From Paramacrobiotus richtersi (Eukaryota > Tardigrada > Eutardigrada > Parachela > Macrobiotidae): 49,098 bases of DNA. This document shows, piece by piece, positions 20,446-30,981 of this stretch; within the stretch, counting starts at the first letter, position 1, and every line of letters starts with the position of its first letter. The translations under genes were made by a program, and so were the position numbers. The DNA is taken from positions 1-49,098 of the forward strand of contig JAQGAU010000047.1 in assembly GCA_034698045.1 (NCBI GenBank), written 5' to 3'. Below the pieces are notes generated by a model. The model had not been told where the DNA came from. It worked only from the letters and a program-made list of their open reading frames with translations, and made no database searches.

Positions 20446-23374
20446 ATGAAACAATTCTGGTGGACGACATTACCGTTTTGTAATAGAAAAATGGCAGCTG
20501 CTGTTGCTGTATTCTTTGCGGTCTTGCCCATCGGTTTGGTGCAAATGCTGCCCGTATCTCAGGGTCAAATACAGGAGACTGAAGTAAGGTGTTTTTATGG
20601 ATTGTGTTGTCGTACGTATATGCTAAAATATTTTGAACGGGAGCATGCACAGGAGTAAACATGTGTGTACCTCTAACGTATGTGCGCAGGCGCTGAGCTA
20701 TCTTCGGAAATTTGGCTATCTGCAAGAACTGGATCCGCGATTCGCGTCGATGATCCAGTACAGCCAGTTTACGGATGCTCTCTCCCAGTTCCAGAGGTTC
20801 GCAAATCTTCCAGTTACAGGTAATCATCGGAAATGCAATATACAGCATTATTCACATTATCATCATTATTGAGGGGTTCCCAAAAGGTGTTTTGGATGAA
20901 GCTACTCAGCGCAAGATGGCCACTCCCCGCTGCGGTGTGCCGGACGTTGCCCGCACCCAACCGCTGGGACGAAATCGGTACAAGCGCTCGCAGCCGGCTA
21001 TGGCCGCCACACAAGGCGGAAAATGGAAGATGCGGGAAATTACGTGGCATATTTCTCGGGGAACAAACCAGATACCTACGAAGGAACTCAATGATGAATT
21101 TGAACGAGCCTGGAAAGTATGTTTCATGTTTACGTCATGTAGAAGGCAGTGTGAGCAAAATAGTCTAACTACTAGGCTAACTTAAAGAATCATTGACATG
21201 ATATCACAACATATTGTATCAATTCTATTGGTAGCAACAAGGAAGGCTTTTATGTCGTTTCTCAGCATGGAACATGTCGTGTCTTTAATAGAGTTCAATT
21301 AAAACAAATTGCTGGTATCAGCTTTCGAGTCTACTGAATTACGACAGCGGTGCACTCGTCTGCCGTGATACGATTACATCTGCTAGCAAATTTGTAATGT
21401 ATGTATGTACTACGGGACATGCCGTCTGTTTTACCGTTACATTTTGCCTTTCTTTTGTACATCGAAATACACTTCGTGGAGAACCATAATATATTCTTAT
21501 TACCGTTACATACACTTTACGTGCGGAAACTAACTTTGCTCCATTGTAGGTGTGGACAGATCATATTGATCTCAGTGTCCAACGGACCGAGAGCAATAAT
21601 ACACAAATTGATATTCTTTTTGTGGACGGTGACCACCATTGCCAAGGCGGCCCATTCGATGGGTCTGGCAATGTAGTAGCACACGCATTCTACCCCAAGT
21701 ATATAACAGCCTTTTACCATTCTGCGTTCATACGAATGGTTTCTTCAAAAAGTGCTGTTTAGATATGGCGGTGATGTGCACTTTGATGAATCCGAGAACT
21801 GGCTAACCAACGAAATAATGCAGGCCCGCTACAATCAATATAATTCGGTTTCCGGGTTGAATTTACTCTTGGTTGCGGCGCATGAATTCGGTCACGCACT
21901 GGGGCTTGAACATTCCAGAGATACCGGTGATTCTCTCATGCGGCCGTTCTACAGCAAAGTACGGAATGTCACTCTGAGCGCGAATGATATTCGTGATATC
22001 CAAGCACTCTATGGAAAACCCGTCCGCGGTAAGATCTCCTCGATAGAATTCCACAAAATGAAACTCGAACACTGTTTCGGAAGTTGCAGATATTTGTGAA
22101 GATGCAAAGATTGATGCAGTCACCACGACGGCGGATGGAAAGACTTATGTATTCAAGAGGGATCTATATTACGAGCTGACGAGCGGTGGTTTATCAGAAG
22201 GGTTTCCAAAAAGGATCGCCGATGACTGGTACAATTTACCTGACAATCTGGATGCGGCATTCACTTGGAAAGATGGACGAACCTTTTTCTTTAAGGTACG
22301 CTATTATTTTGTTCTATTCTTTATAGTTGTAGGAGCTTTTCCCCTAGGGTGATAAATACTGGAGATTCGAAAACATGGTCCCGGAACATGGTTACCCGAG
22401 ACTGATTAGAGAGGGATTTCCTTTGATCCCGGACAATCTCAGCGCAGCTTTCACCTGGAACGGAAACAACCATACATACTTTATCAAAGGTAATTTTTTT
22501 AATTCGCTTTTACAGTTTGTGTACTGATGAGCGAAGCTTGCGAAATCGGCAGCTGGCGTGAAAGTAATGCTGAGCAATACGTACAAGAACTTTTACTTAA
22601 AGTAAAAAATGCGTGGTTTCGTGATCGAATGGCTCAGGAATCTGTTGTGACTTTCTTGATCTCAAGCAGGACGGAGTCCTTACGAGCATGTGTTTATTTC
22701 CGTTACGTTGCCTGTGCACTGCTCTACAGTATGTTTATCACAATGTACCAAACTTTAACATTTCCCGCACGGCATTAAACGCCACACCCGTAATTTACAT
22801 GTTAACAAAAATCTGTTTGGCTGTTTCAGGTGGTCAATACTGGCGTTATCAGCCCACCATCGATATCCACCACAACCCTGATGGAACAACCATCATCCCT
22901 GGTCTGTACCGCTACCCGAGATCACTAGTATACTGGGCCGGCGTACCACTCCACATCGATGCAGTTCTTCCTTGGTCGGACGGTAACACGTACTTCTTCT
23001 CCGGAGCGAAATACTACCGTTTGAACGACAGTACTCTCCGTGTGGAGGGAAGTCCCGGTTGGACAGGGGTGGACTGGTTTGGGTGCGATCCGGAACATGT
23101 CGATCACACCGACGTCAGTGAACGTGGTAGCGCAGTAATGAACATGGCTGTGGATGCGCCGAAGTATGTCGCTTCAGACTGGGTCGTTGTCAGTGGCGAC
23201 AACAAGGGTCCGGCGCGATCTGAAACGGTCCCACAGATACAGGTCGCAGGCGGACTTCAAAGTTTGCAGTACCACTCGAGTGCCAGACCTGCTAAGATTT
23301 CAGTATGCAGCAGGCTTTGTATAATTGTCACCAGAATTGTCATGTTTTACTGGTTTTTATTAATTTTCAAGTGA
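20446..23374 (+). CDS. Matrix metalloproteinase with hemopexin domain and C-terminal hydrophobic segment (MMP-1 of three)
   Basis: Secreted or membrane-anchored zinc endopeptidase of the M10A family, acting on extracellular matrix or surface proteins. Eight exons keep phase: 20446-20583, 20690-20819, 20887-21116, 21550-21698, 21763-22028, 22090-22295, 22348-22489 and 22830-23374, giving 601 aa. An ATG at 20491 gives a tighter signal peptide and may be the true start. Domains: PGBD-like prodomain, cysteine switch PRCGVPD (Cys about 105), furin-type RYKR (about 120-123), then the catalytic domain with [11 protein letters not shown] (about 256-266) and Met-turn DSLM. A four-blade hemopexin domain (about 305-505) is closed by DICED and WFGCD cysteines, and a hydrophobic C-terminus follows. 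Odd: the structural-zinc loop reads [12 protein letters not shown], with Gln where MMPs normally have Asp. Unlike MMP-2 and MMP-3, no intron splits the HFDESENW to HEFGH segment. Confidence 0.93.
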
Positions 23375-24239
23375 TGGTGACCCAGTCGAATATCGGGGCA
23401 TTTCGTTAGCTAATAAGTCATTATTATTGATGACTTTTATTGATTTTTATGTAATCGTACTGCGCTGATTTCATTACACCTGTAAGGAATCTTTAGCTTT
23501 AATGGTTCGCTTCGGGCAAACAGCTGTAAATATTTGAAAACAGCTGTAAACAATTGGCAATTATGCAATGTAGATCACTTCAAATGCTATTCTACCACCG
23601 ATGTTATGTGAGTGCATGGCGTATTCGCACAATAAACAGTTCAAAGTCATCGAAAACCACCTTTTTGCCTGAAAATGCATTACATGGGCAACATCTTGGG
23701 ATCGTACACCATACAACAGTAATTCACACTCTACAGCACGGCTTCCGCAACAATAAATTTGTGAAAAGGAAACTGCGTTATCAATGCGTAATAATATAAA
23801 GTGTGTTTTACCAGTTGAACGCCATTTTGCCCAGTGGAACGCTTGGCCGAACATATCGTACAGTAATTACATCCGCGAACTTTACGCTCGAATTCGAAAT
23901 TCAGCTCCAACGCGACGCCAACTAGAAGTGCGATGGAACTTGAAAGTATCGTACTGGTGCGCCGTATTTCGCAAGAGGTCGATTCTGCGTGCAAGTTGCA
24001 ACTGTATGTAATATTTGGCGATTTCTGTTGACTGCTCTATATATCAGCTGTCAAAAGCACTCCTCTATATGCACATTTTTGAAATGTTGACGATGTTGTA
24101 CAACAATGAGACAATTATTAATCGCCACTGCCTTAGACTTGGAGGTTCGTCGCAGTTTGCACATAGGAACGCTGGTGTGACTCAGTGTCAAAATGAGTCA
24201 ACGGTTTTGAAGCAATATGGACTCCTTATATCACGTAAA
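23375..24239. other. Intergenic spacer between MMP genes
   Basis: About 870 bases. CAGCTGTAAA occurs twice within 25 bases near 23,521-23,548. No exon supported. Confidence 0.45.
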
Positions 24240-24258
24240 TTCATCAGACGATCCTAGA
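24240..24258 (+). promoter_or_regulatory. Upstream motif shared by MMP-2 and MMP-3
   Basis: TTCATCAGACGATCCTAGA lies 127 bases before the likely ATG of MMP-2. TTCATCAGGCGATCCTAGA lies at a similar distance (139 bases) before MMP-3. One mismatch in 19, in flanks that are otherwise much more diverged, suggests a conserved control element. This is inference. Confidence 0.4.
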
Positions 24259-24384
24259 CCGTTCCATAACCGCATAACAACAACACGGTTTGATTACTCA
24301 TTACGCTGAACGTGAAATGCAGTGCTGCTTCATAGTAAACACTTTCCAGTTTAATCAGTTCAAAAGATGCAGTTGCGTGGTAAA

Positions 24385-26218
24385 ATGTCGCCGTATTGTA
24401 GACTGAGTGTGTGCATTGCGTTTAGTTTCACGTTCGCGTTTGGACTATCAGCACCAGTGGAAATACGGAAACCTGTATTTGATGTGCGTTGCTAGAAGCC
24501 AGCGAAGATTGCCGCATATATACACTCTAATCCTCTGTTCACTTTGCAGGCTCACGCATTCCTCCAGAATTACGGTTATCTACATAGAAATTCCCCCGAA
24601 GTCGGGAATATGGTGCATCAATCGTATGTTGATGATGCAGTTCGAAAATATCAAGAATTTATGAAGTTGCCTGTTACTGGTATGTTCAATGTTATGGTAC
24701 CCGAATATCACAACAGAATCTGAACAGTATGTGTATATGCGCAGGTATATTAGATGCAGCAACTCAACAACTAATGGAATCGCCACGCTGCGGTGTTCCA
24801 GACATAATCGATGAGCGAACCAGCCGTTTCAAGCGCTACGACCTCTCCGAAGATCGCTGGCCGGTTCGCAGCATAACGTGGTCGGTATCGCAGATGAGCA
24901 GTCAACTCAAGCGCTATTACGTCGAGTCCGAAGTCCAACAAGCTCTGAAAGTATCCACACATTCTGAAAATAATTCTCGCACAACGTGTAACTAGTTTTC
25001 CGGATCTTCCTACAGCTCTGGTCGGATCAAACGGGTCTTACCTTCACCAAGGACAATACGGAAGGCAACAAGAGGCACATTGACATCAGATTCCATGATG
25101 GATACCATGGGGATGACACGCCCTTTGATGGGCCAGGCCGTATTCTGGCACATGCTTTCTTCCCAGAGTAAGTCAATTTAACGTGGCAAACGCTTTTTGT
25201 GTACGATCAGGACTGTGCATAGGACGACGTAATATTATGGCAAAAAATGATCAAAGAGTTTTTGTTAGAAACGGAGAGTTAGAAATAATGATTAGAAGTC
25301 AATCAATTTTGAGTCATCTGTCACCTCTGTATTTTGTTCTTGAATTATAAAGGTCCTATCGCCGTGGACAAGTGCATTTTGATGATGACGAAAACTGGAG
25401 GATTGCCTACGGAGGTTAGACCACATTACGTGTTGATATCGCCCAGACCGCAAGAAACCTCATGAACATCTTCACGACCATGCATAGATACACATTTTCG
25501 CCGCGTTGCTGTGCACGAGTTCGGACACACACTGGGACTTCGGCATTCCGATAAGCCAAACTCCATCATGTTTCCCAATTATCCCAGCTACCGGTCTGAT
25601 TTTGAACACCTCCAGCTTCATCTGGATGATATTGCTGGAATCCAAGCCATTTACGGAAAAGCTTACCAGGAAACCGGTATTAATGCATCGTTCTGTTTAT
25701 CTTTTGTACAACGTGGGACTGAATTTTCAGTTACTTGATCTGCGAACTTCTGAGCTGTTTACTTATCGGTCCCCAGAGTGATACTTTGAATTCAGCCCCA
25801 CATAGTTGTTGTTCCTTGTATAGTCGCGGTAATACCGTAATGCAAAGAACGTAGCTGTTTTCCTGTCATCTAGTATCTGCTGGATATCCATCGATTCCGG
25901 CCACTGATGACGACAAGAGTGGCTTCAAATTTGCACCCGCAGGACAGGACAAGGATGGCGATCCGTTTGGACATGAGTCAAGCGAAGGTGTGGCAATTAA
26001 CTACGGATTTGTCAGTGCCGATTTAAGAGCCCGTAAGTTGGCCATCCTGATTATCAGCCAAAGTGTAACAAAAGGGCACAACTGCATGTATTTGTCACGT
26101 TGTAGGTAACAGCGGACCAGAGACACAGCAAAGCACGGCGTGCTCGTCTTCCGACCGACCGTTTCCCGGCTCAATCGTGGTCTTGATAACTTGCTGCCTT
26201 GCGTTATTCATCGGTTAG
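24385..26218 (+). CDS. Hemopexin-less matrix metalloproteinase with anchor-like tail (MMP-2 of three)
   Basis: M10A zinc endopeptidase. Exons: 24385-24483, 24550-24679, 24745-24950, 25016-25167, 25353-25414, 25488-25676, 25874-26032 and 26106-26218; all junctions in phase, 369 aa. I start at 24385 because the paralog MMP-3 begins at the matching Met; an in-frame ATG at 24367 adds six residues. After the signal peptide come the prodomain with PRCGVPD (Cys about 92), a furin-type RFKR (about 104-107), the structural-zinc loop GYHGDDTPFDG, HEFGHTLGLRH (about 226-236) and Met-turn NSIM. There is no hemopexin. A linker rich in Asp/Gly follows, then a C-terminal hydrophobic stretch (SIVVLITCCLALFIG) ending the protein, as in GPI-anchored or membrane-tethered MMPs. 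Exon lengths mirror MMP-3 almost exactly. Confidence 0.92.
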
Positions 26219-28276
26219 GAACCCGTGGTGCGCAGACATATCCACATTCTTGTCAGTTTTGTAAAGTGTGTATTGGACGTTAAAATACTTACTTTTAAGC
26301 GTAACTTTGTTGTACGTTTTGAGAATGCACAAGTTTAATGGTCAATTCTGCAGTATTAAGAATTTAACGACATGCATGTGACTTTCATGCACGAACCGTT
26401 GTACAAGTACTGAAGTACAGCAAATTGGATTGGTATATTATTGCAGTTATGTAGATGCTAACAGGAATCATATACTTGGCTATGCATGCGATACGGTGAG
26501 GAACACATTACACTCTTTACTAGCATGATACTAAGCCACAAGAAATTTTGGTATACCTTCTCTCTAGTAAGAACTGTTTGTTTTCTCTGGCATAGCTGTA
26601 AAGCTCGCAAACATTCTCCCTATTAGATTTATAGTAGTGACACTACTTTTAGGGTTCGTCGATTCTTAGGTGTTTGTACACACGCGAACTAGAGACCAGG
26701 TTTACACAAGCACATGAAATACTTGAAACTGAAGGATGTCACAAAGAAGGCTGTATTTAGAAATTTTAAGAGTCTGCAATACATATTTCTGGTTTGCACA
26801 ATTTTATTGTTTCAATATGCGCGTGTGTAAATAAATTTCCACACCACTGCCAAAAAAATATTTCTGATTGTTGCTGTAAAAGGTGACCAACGGTGTTAAT
26901 CACAGTAAGAGCCCTCGATAGTCGATGAAGTCTCACTTCGAAACACGAATAAATCGCGCGCTAGCGCGGCCACGCTTATATCGTACGCTTTTTGCAAATA
27001 TCTTTCGGTGTGTCTTTACCGATAAGTTGTCGGCGACAACCATTGCTTATGAGCTGCTAATGAGCATTTGTACATCGTGCAGTGCGCATTCTACAGACGC
27101 CGCTCACAACTAATTCGAGAACACATCATTGTTTACTCTCTGAATGTTATTAAAAGCATACACATCCTGTATTACTGGCAATTTACTGCTGATTTTGTAC
27201 GGTGCCCGACGGTGCAGACACCAGAAAATCATTCGAACTTCGAAATACTGGTGCAGTCGACGAACGGCCGCACACGTGCTGTAAATTACCACGGATTTTG
27301 CCTCGGTATTGCGGAGTAAGTGCACTAGTGTGCTATCTCGCAGCAGTTCTTGTAAGTTAGCTCTGTTGTTAGGGCAGCGTAGGAGGAGCTTAGAGCTGTG
27401 GTGCATACCATTGACGATGCAGAGACAGCAGAGCGGCGGCAATCGAACTGGGCCAGCCAGAGATCCCTCCTCTCTGTATCTTTCACAGCCAATTGGCCGC
27501 AGACAGCACATTTTAAACAATACGTTCGCAGCGCATCGAAAGCTACGTGAGGCTTAAGAACGCATACATTAATCAGAACTGATTTTCTTGAGCGTCCATT
27601 TTTATTCTGCGACCCATTTCTTCATTCCTGTGATCCCCCTTTCCTTGACCCTGTTTACAACAGGAAAACACGTGACGGAATTTTTGGATGACAGTTTATT
27701 CGTGTGGGGAGTTCTTCGCGTTGTTGCGATAGATTGTGTTTTATATTGAATTGTGCATACCATTGAATTGTGCATACCATGCTCCAAAATGGCGTCTACG
27801 AAATCCACAACAACGGTTCTCAGTGGAAAATGCCTGCTTTTGAATCTCAACTGCCATCTGCCCGGTGGCATTTTTCAGCTGATCCAGGACAATAATAATG
27901 CGATGAAAACCAGCCATATATTGAAGTGCCTCGGTTGGCGGCGTTACCCTGGCTTCTGTGTAAGCTTTTTTCCGTTGACTGTACTTCTCGACTGGTGTTA
28001 TGTTAGAAGAAATTATATTCTATGGTATTATTAAACTCGTAGAAATTCTCGTTCCCAGTGTCAACAGATACGTTTGGCTTAAAGAATGCAACACAAAGTG
28101 ACAATACTGGCAAGACTTATCGATATTAAATATTGGCTTTGTACAACCGCGGATACGCGAGCCAGAGACGAAGGTTACATATGGGACAGCCTCAACCAAA
28201 CAGTAAAGCAAGAGAGGTCGATAAAAGCTGAGCGAAGCTCCTCCACTAATGTACACTCATGTCTTCTAGGTCATTG
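26219..28276. other. Intergenic, about 2 kb
   Basis: Mostly AT-rich, with no supported gene. An 18-bp unit (TTGAATTGTGCATACCAT) is tandemly duplicated at about 27,747-27,781. On the minus strand, about 27,975-27,750 has an open frame after a TTACACAG acceptor, containing IVLDQLKNATGQMAVEIQKQ. It could be an exon relic, but no family or partner exon was found. Confidence 0.4.
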
Positions 28277-28598
28277 TGACATATGTGACCGTCAATTATG
28301 CCCCCCCGGCAAAATGTCCCCCCGGACATTATTGCCGGGTCCACTTTGTAACCATCGCCAAAACTGTAACCCCTGCACAGGCTTGGTAACACGAAGGACC
28401 TAGGAGGGCTGGACAAAAACAAGATAAATCCGAGGACCGCCACCAAGCGCTACCACCGCCACCGGTGTGACAGCTGACAAATGTACCCTAAGCCCGGAGG
28501 TGACATTATTGCGCGGTGTATGGGGACATAATTGCCGGTAGTACAAGGGACATTATTGCCGTTACCACGGGGTGCATTATTGACGGTCACATACGTCA
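28277..28598. mobile_element. Non-autonomous element with 25-bp inverted ends and GGACATTATTGCCGG modules
   Basis: The left end TGACATATGTGACCGTCAAT continues ...TATGC. The right end GCATTATTGACGGTCACATA continues ...CGTCA. They are inverted matches with two differences. Inside are several variants of GGACATTATTGCCGG in one or the other orientation. No coding region and no clear target duplication. The terminus resembles that of the foldback element at 38,431. Confidence 0.72.
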
Positions 28599-29100
28599 TT
28601 TCCGGGATTTCCCCTTGCCTGTGCCGCTTCTTCGACTGCACAGATATGCTGTCAGTGTGTAATACAGTATTTTATTGTACAGCTCTGTTACTTTTGCTGA
28701 TATTACTCAGCGCACTATGTTATCATAATAACTTCTTTCGCTATGGTTTAAAGCGCGCCTGTCGCACTCACACTCACCGTAGCTTTCGAATCCGCTTCCA
28801 GATTGGTCCGAGCACAGCGTGTCTGTAGTTCGCGAACTTGCCACTACTTTTCGCCATTTGCTGTTCATCAGCACGTTGCTCGTTATTATTTTATTCAGAC
28901 TTGCGCTGTATAAAGGACCAGATTCGGTAACCTTGCCAGGACCTTTCGCCAGGGGCGAGACCAAAATTTTGTATCGAAAGTACACAGTTACAAGTACCTG
29001 AGTTTTTAGATTTTTCTTGCATTTCCAATTTTTTAAAACGGTCGTTCGCGTAGTATCCTTTACTGCATCTACTGTAGTTATGTCGACACTAAATACTCGC
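28599..29100. other. Intergenic, nothing recognised
   Basis: About 500 bases with no supported exon or repeat. Confidence 0.45.
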
Positions 29101-29113
29101 TTTGCGAAATATT

Positions 29114-29290
29114 GGTGATACGGCGGAAAATGTGTTCCTGGCCGCAGAAAGGTATGACTTGCAGAATCTGTGCGACATTTACGAGCAGACCATGATCGGC
29201 CAACTGCCGGCGGACAATGCCCTTTAGACGCTGAGTTTTTTTACAAGAGAACTTCAAAGAGCACCTTTGAAGAGTCGAACTTCAAGGCGT
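29114..29290 (+). pseudogene. BTB-domain gene relic
   Basis: The frame from 29,114 reads GDTAENVFLAAERYDL, then QNLCDIYEQTMIGQLPADNA. This is the end of a BTB domain running into the BACK-like helix (AAxKYxLxxLxxxCE pattern, known from SPOP and Kelch-type proteins). An in-frame TAG at 29,225-29,227 follows at once. The frame then continues as TLSFFTRELQ. No intact upstream BTB core was found, so this is a fragment of a dead gene. Confidence 0.5.
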
Positions 29291-30129
29291 CCGAGGTAGT
29301 CGCGGGGGGCAGGCGCAACTGATTTACGTGTATCGCTAATCGACAGTGAAAATATTTGGCTGAATAGCGACCGGTTTTTTTAACCACAGCTGGGTAGCGT
29401 CTACAGTCTCCTCAGACGTGTCAGTTTTTGCGAAGTTCATACAACGCTGATATGTCGGTTAGACCGCTGAGTGCATCCCTTTTCGGCGTAACCCTGGTTT
29501 AGATTTGAGCGTCTATAACTACAGCACTATAGAGTTGCCCTACATTAGACGAAAGTTTGGTACAATAAACCTTTACCCGGATTACGGCATGGTTATTAAC
29601 CTCGTGGAAATGTTCTTTATATGTAGATTTTGATCGAAACGATTTGGCTTGATGAACGCATTACTACAGGAGTCAGAACTGCTAAATTTATCAATGCTTT
29701 GTCCACGCACGAACCAGACACCACCATTACACAGTGGGCCGCCTAAATAAAATAGTACAGCAACGAGGACCAACAGAAGTGGAGATGTACGTATGTATAC
29801 TATTGTATAGCTAGTCCCAGTCAAGCACTCCGTATTTTTTTACAACAACAACCCAACAAAAGGCGTGAGTTCTGTATCGTAATGGTATCGGTATCCGAGG
29901 AATCCGTGTTAGCAGGCACCCGGTCCAAAAGCTAGATCCCTTCTCCATTGGGTACATCGTCTGGAGGAGGCGCGACAGCTAGAATTTAAACACAGCTCGA
30001 ATAACTGATAACAGGTATTTTATTTAAACACTATTAAATACATAATGATCTTGTGTCTGCTGAACTGCAATTAATGCCATCGTCTGAGAGAAACAATACA
30101 ATGTTCACATTAATTAAAAAGTATGCACA
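29291..30129. other. Intergenic, nothing recognised
   Basis: About 840 bases with no supported exon, RNA or repeat. Confidence 0.45.
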
Positions 30130-30375
30130 CTACGCAGGCTGGTCGTCACTGATTATGGTGTACTCACGTTCCGGTTCGTTTGCCCTTCCTTGAAAATCGA
30201 AATGGAACTCAAGTTTGATACGAACTTCGCTCACCAAGGTCAGCCAGAGGATCAGAGAATGGAAGGAGCCTGAAATGTTAACGACAATGTGATACATACT
30301 GACTGGGCATTCGGCTGCGCTACCAATGAAGACCAAAGCGAACAGGAAAATTGCAAAAAGAACATGCACGTACAT
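30130..30375 (-). CDS. Small secreted protein, 81 aa, source of the copy in the hAT-like element
   Basis: Single open frame with a signal peptide (MYVHVLFAIFLFALVFIGSA) followed by AEC and a short mature part with VRIKLEFHFDFQ. The function is unknown. The gene is supported as real by a diverged copy at 43,398-43,784. That copy keeps an open frame, the hydrophobic leader, the SAAEC cleavage region and a QVQLKFHEQ segment. The sequence upstream of the ATG is also conserved between the copies (AAAAGAATCTTTT and beyond) up to the end of the neighbouring minus-strand exon. The start is uncertain because the frame is open for some 20 codons upstream of the ATG. Confidence 0.5.
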   Translation of the reverse strand: MYVHVLFAIFLFALVFIGSAAECPVSMYHIVVNISGSFHSLILWLTLVSEVRIKLEFHFDFQGRANEPEREYTIISDDQPA

Positions 30376-30576
30376 AGGGATAGCCCGCTGTGTAATATTT
30401 CCGGTTAAATAGACGAAAGAATCTTTTGGTGTGAAAAATGTACTCTTATTTTACTCAGATCTTGCTGATTTTTCGAGAAATGCATGTTAAAAGTAATTAG
30501 CTTATCTACAGGTCACAATCTAGGATCTGTTTGAATAATTGACGAAATTTAAAACTGACGACGCTTTCGGAGCCTA

Positions 30577-30941
30577 TCACGGTTCGCACAAACGGTCGTC
30601 AACATCCCTCTTGTGTTGAACATGGAGGACCTCCGCTTCGGTTCGGCCGAACAACTCACCCAGGAAACCAAACGGACCAGCCCAGTTTCGGATGTGACCA
30701 ACGCTCAGCCACTCCCACACTTCGGTGTTGAGGGCGGAGAGGCCGTTTGGCACACCTTCCTCCAAAAACCTCTGCAGGGACTGGAACGATGAGGAAACGG
30801 AAATTTAAAGTTACATAGTAGACCGGAATACAAACATTCATACCAGTGTTCTTCTGTTGCGACAACACTGTGTATGAAAGTACTCACTTTTCCATCGCGT
30901 GACTTCCGGGCTTGTGAAAGGTCCTCATCAGTGCCGCAACC
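30577..30941 (-). CDS. Two 3' exons of an unknown gene (5' part not found)
   Basis: The exon at 30941-30888 (GCGTDEDLSQARKSRDGK) lies between TTTATTGCAG and a GTGAGT donor. The last exon, 30771-30577 (or from 30780), follows CCCTGCAG and reads RFLEEGVPNGLSALNTEVWE, then a Trp- and Gly-rich segment, to the stop after RDVDDRLCEP. Both junctions are phase 0. I found no start exon upstream and recognise no family. About 70 bases of this last exon, and everything between it and the next small gene, recur inside the hAT-like element near 43,970-44,010. Confidence 0.4.
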
Positions 30942-30981
30942 CTGCAATAAAATCAAAAGCTCACAATATGCACTTGCCACT

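Noticed and set aside
20814-21127. Overlapping minus-strand and out-of-frame open frames in MMP-1 exon 3
   Set aside because: Shadow frames. The plus-strand exon encodes the cysteine switch and a furin site with intact splice phases.
26919-27560. Candidate gene from open frames on both strands
   Set aside because: No signal peptide, motif or phase-consistent splice pair; composition similar to the surrounding spacer.
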